Source of the DNA: a virus
Strand: one strand, 5' to 3'
Length of the DNA stretch: 42,570 nt
IMG/VR virus record: IMGVR_UViG_3300025012_000169
Span: 1 to 42,570 of that record
The translations under genes and the position numbers were made by a program. This document shows, piece by piece, positions 1-8,114 of this stretch. The notes under the pieces were generated by a model. It saw nothing but the letters and a program-made list of their open reading frames with translations, searched no databases and was not told where the DNA came from. Numbering within the stretch: the first letter of the stretch is position 1; each line of letters begins with the position of its first letter.

Positions 1-138
1 GCTGAAGGGGCGGGAGCCGAGGCCGGGGAGCGACGAGGCGCTGCCGGGCGAGTTCAAGGAGCTGGACCAGCATCTCGGGGGCTACGTCGGGCACCGGCTC
101 GGCGGCGTCACGAAGCTGATCGAGGCCCAGAAGCAGCA
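1..138. repeat. Terminal direct repeat, left copy (assembly join of a circular genome)
   Basis: This stretch matches 42433-42570 base for base except at position 12 (G here, T at 42444), leaving 126 identical bases from position 13 on. The scaffold-like gene is open in one frame through both copies, so the repeat is best read as the overlap left when a circular or circularly permuted genome was assembled. A true short terminal repeat cannot be excluded. The mismatch changes one codon of the scaffold gene (Arg here, Leu at the right end). Confidence 0.85.
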
Positions 139-538
139 GATCGCGGGGCTCCAGTCCTGGATCCAGTTCTTCGGCGACCAGGCCGACTTCTACTCGAACC
201 ACCCGGAGTACAGCCGCGGGGAGCCGCGGCGGCTGGTCGAGTCGATGGTCCGGCTGCTCGGCCAGAAGTACGGCCCCGAGGGGGCGCTCCGCGAGGACGC
301 GCTCCAGTACCTCCGCGGCCACCCGAAGTACGCGAAGCACTTCGTCACTGAGGCCGAGGGAGCGGACCGGCTCGCCGGCCGTGTGGCGGACGCCCGACGG
401 GGCGCCGGCAAGACAGGGGGACGGCCCGTCACCAAGGCGGGCGCTCGCGCGTCGGAGCCGCTGGACCTGGGGGCCATCAGCTCCCCGGCCGAGCGCGTGA
501 AGGCGATCGAGCGCCAGTTCGGGGACGCGCCGTTCTGA
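2..538 (+). CDS. Scaffold-like protein, C-terminal part (gene continues from the right end of the window)
   Basis: Joining 42062-42432 to position 1 gives an uninterrupted frame of 909 bases, a 302-residue protein ending at the TGA at 536-538. The part here is helical and charged, with a Gln-rich stretch (EAQKQQIAGLQSWIQ), then a Lys/Arg-rich, less ordered C-terminus. Acidic, low-complexity, helical proteins placed directly before the major capsid gene are usually head scaffolding proteins, and that is the inference here. I recognise no specific family. The stop is 14 bases before the capsid start, with an AGGAG site between. Confidence 0.6.
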   Translation: MKGREPRPGSDEALPGEFKELDQHLGGYVGHRLGGVTKLIEAQKQQIAGLQSWIQFFGDQADFYSNHPEYSRGEPRRLVESMVRLLGQKYGPEGALREDALQYLRGHPKYAKHFVTEAEGADRLAGRVADARRGAGKTGGRPVTKAGARASEPLDLGAISSPAERVKAIERQFGDAPF

Positions 539-552
539 GACAGGAGACGACG

Positions 553-1908
553 ATGATGTGGCTCACGCGGATGATCGCGGCAGTCTGGTTCTGGGTCGGC
601 GAGCGCCTGCCGCGCTCGCCGGCGACGCGGATTGGCGCCTTTGTGCTGCTCCCGATCGCGGGCGGCGCGGACACGACCTCGACCACCCTCACCAACGACA
701 TGCTGTCGGCCTACATCGCGGACAAGACCCTGATGGTGGCCGAGAAGCAGGTCAAGATGGCGCAGCTCGGCGACCCCGCCCGGCTGCCGTCGAAAATGTC
801 CACCACGTTCCAGTACACGACCTATGACCGGCTGGCACTCCCGCAGTCGACGTTGACCGAGGGCGTCACGCCGGCCTCGACGCAGATGTCGATCTCCACC
901 GTCTCGGCGACCGTCGAGCAGTGGGGGCAGGTCGTCGTCATCACCGATGTCGCCAACCTCACGATCAAGCACAACGTCTTTCAGAAGGCCGTCGCGCTGC
1001 TGGCCCTGGCCGCGGCCGAGACGCGGGACCGCGAGGTGCAGGAAGTCCTCCTGGCCGGGACCAACGTGCAGTACGCCGGCACCAGCAACACGACGCGGGG
1101 CAACCTCGCCGCGGGCGACGTGATCACCACGGGCACGATCCGCACCACGGTCGCCAACCTCCGGAACAACGGGGCGCGGCCGTACTCGGGCGATCTGCTC
1201 GTCGGCGTCCTCGACCCCTCGGTCGAGCAGGACCTGACCTCCGACGCGACCTTCGTCGCGGCGGCGCAGTACAGCAAACTCCAGCTCCTGATGAACGGGG
1301 AAATCGGCACCTGGATGGGCGTCCGATGGATCCGCTCCAACTTCCTCTACACCTTCACCGGCGCGGCGTCGGCCACGGCGGCGGACGTGGCGGCGGCCGG
1401 CTCGATCGTCGCCAACACGACCGTCTACACGGTCACGACGCGCGTGGACACCACCACCGGGTTCGAGAACGGGGGCACGCAGGAGGCGACGACGACGGTC
1501 GCCAACGACGGCAACGACACGCACGCGGTCCGGGTGACGATGCCCTCGACCACGGGCTACACCTACAACGTCTACGCCGGCACGGTGTCGGGCACGCTCT
1601 ACCAGGTGTCCACGGGCAACGCGGCCAGCGCGACCTACGACATCACCACGGTGCCGACCTCCGGCACGCAGCACCCCGCGATCGCGGCGACGGGCGTCAC
1701 CACGCACGTCGTCTGGGTCCTCGGGAAGGAAGCCTTCGCGGTCGTGACGCTCGACGGCATGTCGCTGCAGACCTACGCCGTGCGGGCCTCCGCGTCGGAC
1801 TCGGACCCGCTGGCGCAGCGGCACAAGGCGGGCTGGAAGCTCATGTTCAAGAGCGTGATCTGCAACCAGAACTACCTGCGCCGCGTGGAGTGCACGAGCA
1901 ACTATTAG
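553..1908 (+). CDS. Major capsid protein, N4-gp56-like
   Basis: This 451-residue protein forms the head shell. The segment around residues 101-107 (LTEGVTP), the following Thr/Ser-rich beta region and the helical region near residues 145-160 fit the N4-gp56 major capsid family, as do its size and place after the scaffold gene. Residues about 265-380 are Thr/Gly/Asn-rich and beta-like, with a YNVYAGTVSGTLYQV stretch typical of Ig-like or FN3-like domains; they appear to be an inserted surface domain. The first 37 residues are unusually hydrophobic, with two short apolar runs, and could be removed during maturation. The start at 553 has AGGAG eight bases upstream. Confidence 0.82.
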   Translation: MMWLTRMIAAVWFWVGERLPRSPATRIGAFVLLPIAGGADTTSTTLTNDMLSAYIADKTLMVAEKQVKMAQLGDPARLPSKMSTTFQYTTYDRLALPQSTLTEGVTPASTQMSISTVSATVEQWGQVVVITDVANLTIKHNVFQKAVALLALAAAETRDREVQEVLLAGTNVQYAGTSNTTRGNLAAGDVITTGTIRTTVANLRNNGARPYSGDLLVGVLDPSVEQDLTSDATFVAAAQYSKLQLLMNGEIGTWMGVRWIRSNFLYTFTGAASATAADVAAAGSIVANTTVYTVTTRVDTTTGFENGGTQEATTTVANDGNDTHAVRVTMPSTTGYTYNVYAGTVSGTLYQVSTGNAASATYDITTVPTSGTQHPAIAATGVTTHVVWVLGKEAFAVVTLDGMSLQTYAVRASASDSDPLAQRHKAGWKLMFKSVICNQNYLRRVECTSNY

Positions 1909-1932
1909 GCCGGCGCCTGAGAGGAGTCACGT

Positions 1933-2565
1933 ATGGCAGCCCCTGAGCGGGCTGCGGCCGGGACGGCGGGGGGCGCAAGCTCCCCGCCCCTCTGGCAGCA
2001 GCTGCACTACCCGGACGAGCGGACGTTTCAGGCGATCATGGACCAGCACATCGAGCTCGGCTTCGACGCCGCGAAGAACGAGCCGCGCGACTTCTACGCG
2101 CTGCCCCCGTGGGTGCGCCTGGGATGGCCCGCGGCCGAGGTCTACGACCGCGCCAAGGGCAACAAGGCCCTGGCGGTGATGCCGTGGGCGAAGGTGATCG
2201 CGCGCTACCCGCCGCGCGCCGGCGTGTCGGAGCGCGAGCAGGATCTGTGGCGGATCCTCAACTACTGGCCCAAGCAGTGGGGCGAGGACTTCGTCGAGGT
2301 CGTGATCCGGATGAAGGGCGGGGTCCACTTCGCCTCGGCCTATCCCATCGGCAAGGACGAGAAGGGCCGCGACATCATGCACGCCGTCGAGCTCGACTTC
2401 TCGCCCGGCCGGCACCGGCTGCCGAAGTCCGTGGCGGCCGAGGTGCGGTACGCCGACCAGAAGGCGCACGAGGAGTACATCAACCAGTTCATCCCGAAGG
2501 TCCACCAGGACAAGGTGACCGTGATCTCGGGCACGCAGTACCCCGGCATGGTGAGCGGCGCATGA
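1933..2565 (+). CDS. Hypothetical virion-region protein
   Basis: This 210-residue protein is soluble, with a short Ala/Gly-rich leader followed by a mixed alpha/beta body rich in Trp, Tyr and Lys (for example LWRILNYWPKQWGED). I do not recognise the family. It lies between the capsid and the neck genes and its stop codon overlaps the next start (ATGA at 2562-2565), so it is almost certainly expressed with the head genes. A head-decoration, head-completion or maturation role is possible on position alone. A GGAG site precedes the ATG. Confidence 0.6.
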   Translation: MAAPERAAAGTAGGASSPPLWQQLHYPDERTFQAIMDQHIELGFDAAKNEPRDFYALPPWVRLGWPAAEVYDRAKGNKALAVMPWAKVIARYPPRAGVSEREQDLWRILNYWPKQWGEDFVEVVIRMKGGVHFASAYPIGKDEKGRDIMHAVELDFSPGRHRLPKSVAAEVRYADQKAHEEYINQFIPKVHQDKVTVISGTQYPGMVSGA

Positions 2566-3011
2566 TCGGCGAAGCGCTCGTCCTGCTCGCGACGGTGGGG
2601 CTGGTCGTCGGCTTCCTCGTCTGGCGCCACCGCCAGCGCCCGCGCTACCTCGTGACGCTCCAGCGCGTGACGAACGCCACGCAGCAGCCGGAGACGGTCA
2701 CCGTGCAGGCGAACCTCCCGGCGAGCGCCTCGGCCGCGGACATCTGGGAGGCGATCGAGGTGCAGATGGGCCTCCCGTGCCAGGCGCGCATGGTGTCGCT
2801 CAACGACGAGATCCTCGAGGAGGTCGCGCGCGCCTCGGAGGCGATCGCGGCGCGGCAGGCGCGCGTCCGGAGCGAGAAGGCGGACTTCCACGCCGACAAG
2901 AAGCGGCGCCGGATCGCCCGGCGGCTCGGGAAACCCGTGGAGCAGGTGACGGACGACGAGGTCCGCGAGGCGCTCGCGCGGGCGCAGAACGCCCAGGAGG
3001 CTCCGGGGTAG
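2562..3011 (+). CDS. Membrane-anchored helical protein
   Basis: This 149-residue protein starts with one strong transmembrane segment (residues about 3-22, LVLLATVGLVVGFLVWR), followed by a basic stop-transfer run. The remainder is soluble; its second half is long charged helix (residues 85-145), likely coiled coil. The start overlaps the previous stop by four bases and the stop abuts the next gene. The family is unknown. It could be a minor head protein that enters the membrane during ejection, or a morphogenesis factor. Confidence 0.55.
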   Translation: MIGEALVLLATVGLVVGFLVWRHRQRPRYLVTLQRVTNATQQPETVTVQANLPASASAADIWEAIEVQMGLPCQARMVSLNDEILEEVARASEAIAARQARVRSEKADFHADKKRRRIARRLGKPVEQVTDDEVREALARAQNAQEAPG

Positions 3012-3707
3012 ATGGCCACCGCGCAGTCGATCATCGACCAGGCCGCGGAGCTCGCCGGCAACACGTCGATCAGCGCGACGCATCGCCTGGCCTGGCTCAA
3101 CCGCTTCCTGGAGGCGGAGTACCGGCGCAAGTACCCGTGGCAGCGCCAGACGGCGACGATCGCCTTCGCCTCGGGCGGCGTGTCGAACACGGCCGACTGG
3201 CCGAGCACGTTCCTGGACACCTACCAGCACGAGGACGGCTCCTGCGGGCGCTACACGGACTCGGGCAGTTCCATCGTGACGCTCTTCGAGTGGACCTACC
3301 GCACCTACATCGCCAAGGCCGACCGCAACACGTCCACCGGCCCGCCGCAGCGGATCGTCGCGGACCCCGTGACGGGGACGTGGTACGTCTACCCCAAGAC
3401 CGACCAGGCGTACACGGTGAGCGCGGACTACTACCAGCTCCCGGCGGCCGTGGCGGTCGGCGACACGCCGCTCTGGTCCTCGCACGCGCCGGACGAGATC
3501 CTCGTGCAGGCCGTCAAGGTGGCGCAGCTCTTCCACCAGGACGACACCCGCTACACGCGCGAGTACGCGATCCTCTATGGGGACAACCGGCTCGAGCTGC
3601 CCGGTCTGCTCCCCACCTACCGCCGCCGCGTGTTCCTGGACGAAGGCGTGACGCACCCCTCGGCGCTCGACCCGCGGATCTACCTCACGATGCCGGTCAA
3701 CGACTGA
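3012..3707 (+). CDS. Head-tail adaptor (neck) protein, SU10/P22-gp4-like
   Basis: This 231-residue protein begins with a helical segment (MATAQSIIDQAAELAG, then a LAWLNRFLEAEYRRKYPW helix) followed by beta-rich sequence with WYVYPKT and YTVSADYYQLP. That arrangement is characteristic of phage adaptor proteins that sit under the portal ring. Position fits: after the capsid, before the nozzle-like protein. It starts directly after the preceding TAG and overlaps the next gene by one base (TGATG). The specific family name is an inference from sequence pattern. Confidence 0.65.
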   Translation: MATAQSIIDQAAELAGNTSISATHRLAWLNRFLEAEYRRKYPWQRQTATIAFASGGVSNTADWPSTFLDTYQHEDGSCGRYTDSGSSIVTLFEWTYRTYIAKADRNTSTGPPQRIVADPVTGTWYVYPKTDQAYTVSADYYQLPAAVAVGDTPLWSSHAPDEILVQAVKVAQLFHQDDTRYTREYAILYGDNRLELPGLLPTYRRRVFLDEGVTHPSALDPRIYLTMPVND

Positions 3708-4114
3708 TGGCCGACGAGATCCGCGTCCGCTGCCTCTGCTGCGGCACCCCGGTCGTGCTCCGCGACGCTGAGGGGCGCACGATCGTGCTGGCCGAGTACG
3801 CCACGCTCGGTCTGCGCCTGAACACGCTCCAGCATCACGCCGTGCCCGCCTGCCGGCGCTGCGCGGCGGACGTGCGGCCGGAGCAGTGCGCGGCGCTCAC
3901 GGAGCAGATCAAGGCGCTGGCGACCGCGGATGGGACGGCCGTGCAGTGGTCGCCCGAGGACTTCGCCCAGCTCGAGGTGATCGGGACGGCGGCTGAGTTC
4001 CGCGGGCTCGAGGACGGGGCCAGGCGCCCGGTCATCGTGCCCGAGCACGGGCCCCGCCGGCTCGCGGTCGTGCCGCGTGCCCACGCGCTCGAGGCGCACC
4101 GCCGTGCCCCGTAA
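3707..4114 (+). CDS. Zinc-ribbon-like small protein in the neck gene cluster
   Basis: This 135-residue protein has two Cys pairs, CLCC near residues 9-12 and CRRC near residues 49-52, with the spacing of a split zinc ribbon, then a mixed helical tail. The end is basic and proline-containing. It overlaps its neighbours at both ends: TGATG at 3705, and the nozzle gene starts inside it. The function is unknown. Position argues for a structural or assembly role rather than regulation. Confidence 0.55.
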   Translation: MADEIRVRCLCCGTPVVLRDAEGRTIVLAEYATLGLRLNTLQHHAVPACRRCAADVRPEQCAALTEQIKALATADGTAVQWSPEDFAQLEVIGTAAEFRGLEDGARRPVIVPEHGPRRLAVVPRAHALEAHRRAP

Positions 4115-5681
4115 CGAGTCCGTCGTCCTCACCGAGCGCCTGGCCGGCGTCGACCTCTTCACCGAGGCGACGCAGATCGCGGACAACCGCTTCCGCAAGC
4201 TTCGCAACTACTACCCGCCGCGGGGCAGTCTCCGCATCCTCGGCAAGCGGCTCGGCTCGTCGACGTACAACACGAGCGCGGTCAGTGGCGTCAACCGCTT
4301 CGACAACGGCATCCGCGCCTGGACGGCGGCGACGCGCAAGCTCATCGTCGCCGGCAACCGGGCGACGGCCGATCGCCTCTACGTCGGCGACGACGGCGCG
4401 GGTACGCTCGCCGAGATCACGGGGCCGACGGCCCTGCCGACGAGCGTCAACTGGTACTTCCGGAACTGGCCGCTCCTCGGCACGGTGTACGCCGCCTCCG
4501 GCGACGGCTCCGTGGCGATCCAGATCAGCAGCGACTTCGCCACGCGGACGGACATGTCCGTGAGCGCCGGGGCGACCGACGCGCAGTACGGGAAGTTCCT
4601 CGAAATCTTCCGCCAGCGCCTCGTCACGGCGCGCACGGCGACGAACCCACAGCACATCTACTACTTCGACGCGGGCTCGGACAGCGTCATCGGCGCCACG
4701 CAGTTCTGGCGCGCGGATCAGCCGGTGACGGCGCTCGGCAAGGCGACCTTCGGCACGCAGGCGAACGCGCTCCGCGAGATGCTCGTCGTCGGCACCGAGA
4801 CGCAGCTCTACTACGTGGCCGGGGACGTGGACGCCACGCTCGAGCAGGTCTCGGGCTCCATCGGGTGCGTGTCGCCGAAGACGCTGGTCAACACCCCGCT
4901 CGGGCTCCTGTTCCTCGGCGCCGACCGGATGGTGTACCTGATCCGCTCGGTGGGGCCGCCGGAGAAGGTGGGCCTGCGGATCTACCCGGACCTCCTGAAG
5001 ATCCCCTCGGCGCAGCTGGTCGACGCCTGCGCGGTCTACCACAACGGCTTCTACAAGCTCGCCTTCGCCACGACGGGCGGCTCGACGAACACGCTCCAAT
5101 ACTGGGGCGACCTCCTGCCGGTGCTCGCGGGCGAGGACACGATCGACTGGTACGGCCCGCACGACGGCCTGGCGATTCTGGCCTTCGTGCTGCTGGACGG
5201 CCCGGCGGACGGCCTGCTGCTCTACGGCTGCCAGGACGGCGCGGGCACCGTCTGGAAGCTCGACCAGGCGTCGCTCTACCAGGACGGCGCCGAGACGGTG
5301 GTCGGCGAGATCCACACCAAGGAATTCGCGGAAGTCACCGAGGACGCGCCGGAGAACAAGCTCCGGCAGAAAATCTGGAACGGGTTCGCCTTCGGCTACC
5401 TGAAGGAGGCGACCGGCTCCGTCGGCGTCTCGGCCGTGGTCGACGCCGGGGCCTCGACGGTCTCGGACACGCTCTCGTGGTCGGTCTCGGGCGCGCTCTG
5501 GAATTCCGCGATCTGGAATACCGACCTCTGGGGCGGCTCCTCCTTCACGGAGGACGTGCTGAACTGGACGAGCCGCATCGTGGGGCGCACGGTGCAGCTG
5601 CAATTGACGCACAACGTCGCGGCGGACTGGAAGCTTCGGGACTTCACCCGCAAGGTGCGCGTCATCCCGAGGATGCCGTGA
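4104..5681 (+). CDS. Tail nozzle / DNA-stabilisation protein (beta-propeller-like)
   Basis: A long beta-rich protein of about 525 residues from GTG 4104; an earlier GTG at 4077 is in frame and would give 534. The N-terminus carries the pattern of short-tail nozzle and P22 gp10-like proteins (RNYYPPRGSLRILGKR followed by repeated strands). Further repeats of the kind RLYVGDDGAG, MVYLIRS and LLLYGCQDGAG are blade-like. It would close the neck channel and form the stubby tail. The stop is five bases from the end of the convergent minus-strand gene. Start choice is uncertain because both GTGs lie inside the preceding gene. Confidence 0.65.
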   Translation: MPRNESVVLTERLAGVDLFTEATQIADNRFRKLRNYYPPRGSLRILGKRLGSSTYNTSAVSGVNRFDNGIRAWTAATRKLIVAGNRATADRLYVGDDGAGTLAEITGPTALPTSVNWYFRNWPLLGTVYAASGDGSVAIQISSDFATRTDMSVSAGATDAQYGKFLEIFRQRLVTARTATNPQHIYYFDAGSDSVIGATQFWRADQPVTALGKATFGTQANALREMLVVGTETQLYYVAGDVDATLEQVSGSIGCVSPKTLVNTPLGLLFLGADRMVYLIRSVGPPEKVGLRIYPDLLKIPSAQLVDACAVYHNGFYKLAFATTGGSTNTLQYWGDLLPVLAGEDTIDWYGPHDGLAILAFVLLDGPADGLLLYGCQDGAGTVWKLDQASLYQDGAETVVGEIHTKEFAEVTEDAPENKLRQKIWNGFAFGYLKEATGSVGVSAVVDAGASTVSDTLSWSVSGALWNSAIWNTDLWGGSSFTEDVLNWTSRIVGRTVQLQLTHNVAADWKLRDFTRKVRVIPRMP

Positions 5682-5686
5682 GGGGT

Positions 5687-6121
5687 CTAGTCGCCGAACC
5701 CGAGTCGCACGCGGGTCCCCGCCCAGCACGTCGCGATCTGCTCGCGCGGCATGAGGCAGGCGGCCAGAACGTCGAACTCCGCGCGCTTCCCGGCGCGGGC
5801 CAACTCGACGAGTTCGGCGGTGGCGTTGTCGGGGACGACGACGTCGGGAGCCGGCCAGAAGGGCAGAAGATTCGTCATCGCCGCCGTGTCCAGAAAGAGG
5901 TTGTAGAGGGCGTTGAGTTGCCGCTGCTGTTGGAGCGCATCACGGAGCGCCTCACGCCTCCGGCGGTCGGCCTCGTCGAGGTCGTTCTGCCGCGGGCGCA
6001 TGAACTCCATTCCGCACATGTCACAGCGCGCGAGCCCACCGACCAGACGCGGCAAGAAAGCGCGGACAGCGTGCTCACACGGGCAGGGTGCGGGGCCGCG
6101 AAGGATTCGATCGTCCGGCAT
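5687..6121 (-). CDS. Lone minus-strand protein with a split zinc knuckle and helical region
   Basis: This 144-residue protein is the only convincing gene on the minus strand. It has CPC-x-H near residues 13-17 and CDMC at 33-36, consistent with one zinc site. A long charged helix follows (residues about 42-75, with RRRREALRDALQQQRQ), then a mixed C-terminal part. No good ribosome-binding site precedes the ATG and no clear promoter is visible. It is inserted between the nozzle and the next structural gene. The family is unknown; an independently acquired gene, perhaps regulatory, is the simplest reading. Confidence 0.6.
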   Translation of the reverse strand: MPDDRILRGPAPCPCEHAVRAFLPRLVGGLARCDMCGMEFMRPRQNDLDEADRRRREALRDALQQQRQLNALYNLFLDTAAMTNLLPFWPAPDVVVPDNATAELVELARAGKRAEFDVLAACLMPREQIATCWAGTRVRLGFGD

Positions 6122-6138
6122 CGCAGGAGCACTCTAGC

Positions 6139-6408
6139 ATGAACGCCGACCTCGCCGCGCTCGCCTGCCGGATCGATCTGCACGAGGGCACGCTCCTCTA
6201 CTGCGACGCCGAGCGGCAAGCGCGCATCGTCGCGCTCGTCCAGATCGTGACCGTCGCGGGCGAGCTGGAGACGCAGACCGCGCTGAAGACCCACGGCGAG
6301 ATCGGGATGCTCGTGCAGTCGCTCGCGGCGTTCTTCGTGCATAACCCCGGGCTCCTCGAGGCCGTGACCGGCATGGTCACGATGATGCGCCAGCGGGGCG
6401 GCGGCTAG
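6139..6408 (+). CDS. Small helical protein of the tail cluster
   Basis: This 89-residue protein is mostly alpha-helical with hydrophobic helices (IVALVQIVTVAGELE and MLVQSLAAFFVHNPGLLEAV) and a Gly-rich end. AGGAG lies nine bases before ATG 6139. It ends two bases before the tail fibre gene. The function is unknown; it could be an assembly chaperone for the fibre. Confidence 0.5.
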   Translation: MNADLAALACRIDLHEGTLLYCDAERQARIVALVQIVTVAGELETQTALKTHGEIGMLVQSLAAFFVHNPGLLEAVTGMVTMMRQRGGG

Positions 6409-6410
6409 CG

Positions 6411-7640
6411 ATGGCCCTCATCACGCGCCCCTACACGTACACCGCCGGCACGGTGATCGATCCCGCGCAGGTGACATCGAACGAAACGACCCTCTACAAC
6501 GACTACAACGGGAACATCGACGCCGACAACATCTCGAGCCTCGCCGAGAACGTCATCGTCTTCGCCGCCTCCGGCCACGCCCACTCGGGCGGCGCGGGCG
6601 GGGCGCCGATCCAGCTCGTCCAGGGCACGAACATCGCCTCGGCGTCGAGCCTGACGATCCCGACCGACGGCAACGTCTTTCTCATCACGGGCTCGACGGG
6701 CGTGACGGCGCTCTCGACGCGCAACAGCGGCGTCACCGTGTTCCTCCGTTTCCAGGCGGGTCTCACGCTGACGCACAACGGGACGAGCCTGATCCTGCAG
6801 GACGCGCGGAACCTCGTCGTGCAGGCCAACGACGTGATCGCCTTCTACTCGCTCGGCTCCGGCAACTGGCTGCAGATCACGCGGAAACCCTGGCGCACCG
6901 ACCGGCGCATCGCGGGGCTCACGCTCTCGAACAACGGCACCGACCCGACGAACGACATCGACATCGCCGCGGGCTGGACCCGGAGCGGCGACGACCTGGA
7001 CGACCTGGTGCTCGCCGCGGCGCTCACCAAGCAGCTCGACGCCGCGTGGGCCGTGGGCACTGGCGCGGGGGGCCTGGACACGGGCGCGATCGCGAACGAC
7101 ACCTACCACGTCTGGCTCATCAAGCGCATCGACACGGGTGTGGTGGACGCGCTCTTCTCGCTCTCGGCCTCGTCCCCGACGATGCCGACCAACTACACCG
7201 AGAAGCGGCTGATCGGCTCGATCATCCGCTCGGGCGGGGCGATCGTGCTCTTCACGCAGACCGGCGATCGGTTCGTGCGGAGCGTGCCGTCCCAGGACGG
7301 CGCGCAGACCAATCCGGGCACGGCGGCGACGACGGTCACGCTCGCCGTCCCGACGGGCCGCGTCCTCGGCGCGATCATCACGTTCGCGGTCGATAACAGC
7401 ACCACCGCCACGTTCTTCGCCCTGGCCACGGCCCTCACGCAGGCGGATACGGTGCCGTCGGCGACGGCCTTCGATCTCCTGAGCGAGAGCGCGAACAATC
7501 AGCCGAGTGCCGTCAAGACCGTCGAGACCAACACCTCGGCGCAGATCCGCACGCGGCAGAGCGCCAGCGGCGCGGCGGACGTCCAGTACGTCATCACCCA
7601 CGGCTGGATCGACCGCCGCGGCCAGGACGACGCGGCATGA
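6411..7640 (+). CDS. Tail fibre protein
   Basis: This 409-residue protein is Thr/Ser/Asn/Gly-rich and beta-structured. The N-terminus (TAGTVIDPAQVTSNETTLYN, then DNISSLAEN) is the common virion-attachment pattern of phage fibres, where ING/LDA-NI segments follow. A central stretch resembles fibre shaft and cap strands (VFLRFQAGLTLTHNGTS), and the C-terminus alternates small residues (NTSAQIRTRQSASGAADVQY). It probably mediates host contact. It overlaps the acetyltransferase gene by four bases. Confidence 0.65.
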   Translation: MALITRPYTYTAGTVIDPAQVTSNETTLYNDYNGNIDADNISSLAENVIVFAASGHAHSGGAGGAPIQLVQGTNIASASSLTIPTDGNVFLITGSTGVTALSTRNSGVTVFLRFQAGLTLTHNGTSLILQDARNLVVQANDVIAFYSLGSGNWLQITRKPWRTDRRIAGLTLSNNGTDPTNDIDIAAGWTRSGDDLDDLVLAAALTKQLDAAWAVGTGAGGLDTGAIANDTYHVWLIKRIDTGVVDALFSLSASSPTMPTNYTEKRLIGSIIRSGGAIVLFTQTGDRFVRSVPSQDGAQTNPGTAATTVTLAVPTGRVLGAIITFAVDNSTTATFFALATALTQADTVPSATAFDLLSESANNQPSAVKTVETNTSAQIRTRQSASGAADVQYVITHGWIDRRGQDDAA

Positions 7641-8113
7641 CGGCGACCCAGACGGCCGCGCCGCCGACGGCCCCGCCCGTCCGGATCGCGCTGGCGGACC
7701 TCGGGCATCTGGGCGCCGTGGTGGACCTCTACGCCGCCTTCGTGCGCGGCACGGGCCGGGAGATGCCGGACGCCGAACGCCGCGGCTTCGGGGACTGGGC
7801 GCTCGGGGCGCTCCGGCACCCGGACCAGCGCGTCTGGGTCGCGCTCGTCGGGCGGCATCCGCGCGGCTTCCGGGCCGCCGCCTACGTCGAGATTCCGTTC
7901 GGTCCCTACCCGCGGGCCGTGCACGGGGTCTGCCTCTACGTGGACCCGGCGCTCCGCGGTCAGGGCGTGGCCCGGCGCCTGGACGCCGCGATGGCCGCGT
8001 GGGCCGAGGAGCGCGGCGTGCCGATGACGGGCCAGTGCGAAGCGCCGGGCGTGGCCTTCTGGGAACATCTCGGCTGGCGGATGGTCGGCCACCTGATGGC
8101 CAAGGAGTCCTGA
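7637..8113 (+). CDS. GNAT-family N-acetyltransferase
   Basis: This 158-residue protein has the acetyl-CoA pyrophosphate loop of GNAT enzymes: the beta strand VCLYVDPALRGQGVARRLDAA (broken at VDP-x4-GQGVA-xR) matches the Q/R-x-x-G-x-G/A signature. It is followed by the usual helix and a C-terminal FWEHLGWRMVG strand. Such enzymes move an acetyl group from acetyl-CoA to an amine. Substrate is unknown. Its position inside the tail operon, overlapping the fibre gene, is odd for a metabolic enzyme and suggests modification of a virion or host surface component. Confidence 0.75.
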   Translation: MTATQTAAPPTAPPVRIALADLGHLGAVVDLYAAFVRGTGREMPDAERRGFGDWALGALRHPDQRVWVALVGRHPRGFRAAAYVEIPFGPYPRAVHGVCLYVDPALRGQGVARRLDAAMAAWAEERGVPMTGQCEAPGVAFWEHLGWRMVGHLMAKES

Positions 8114-8114
8114 C

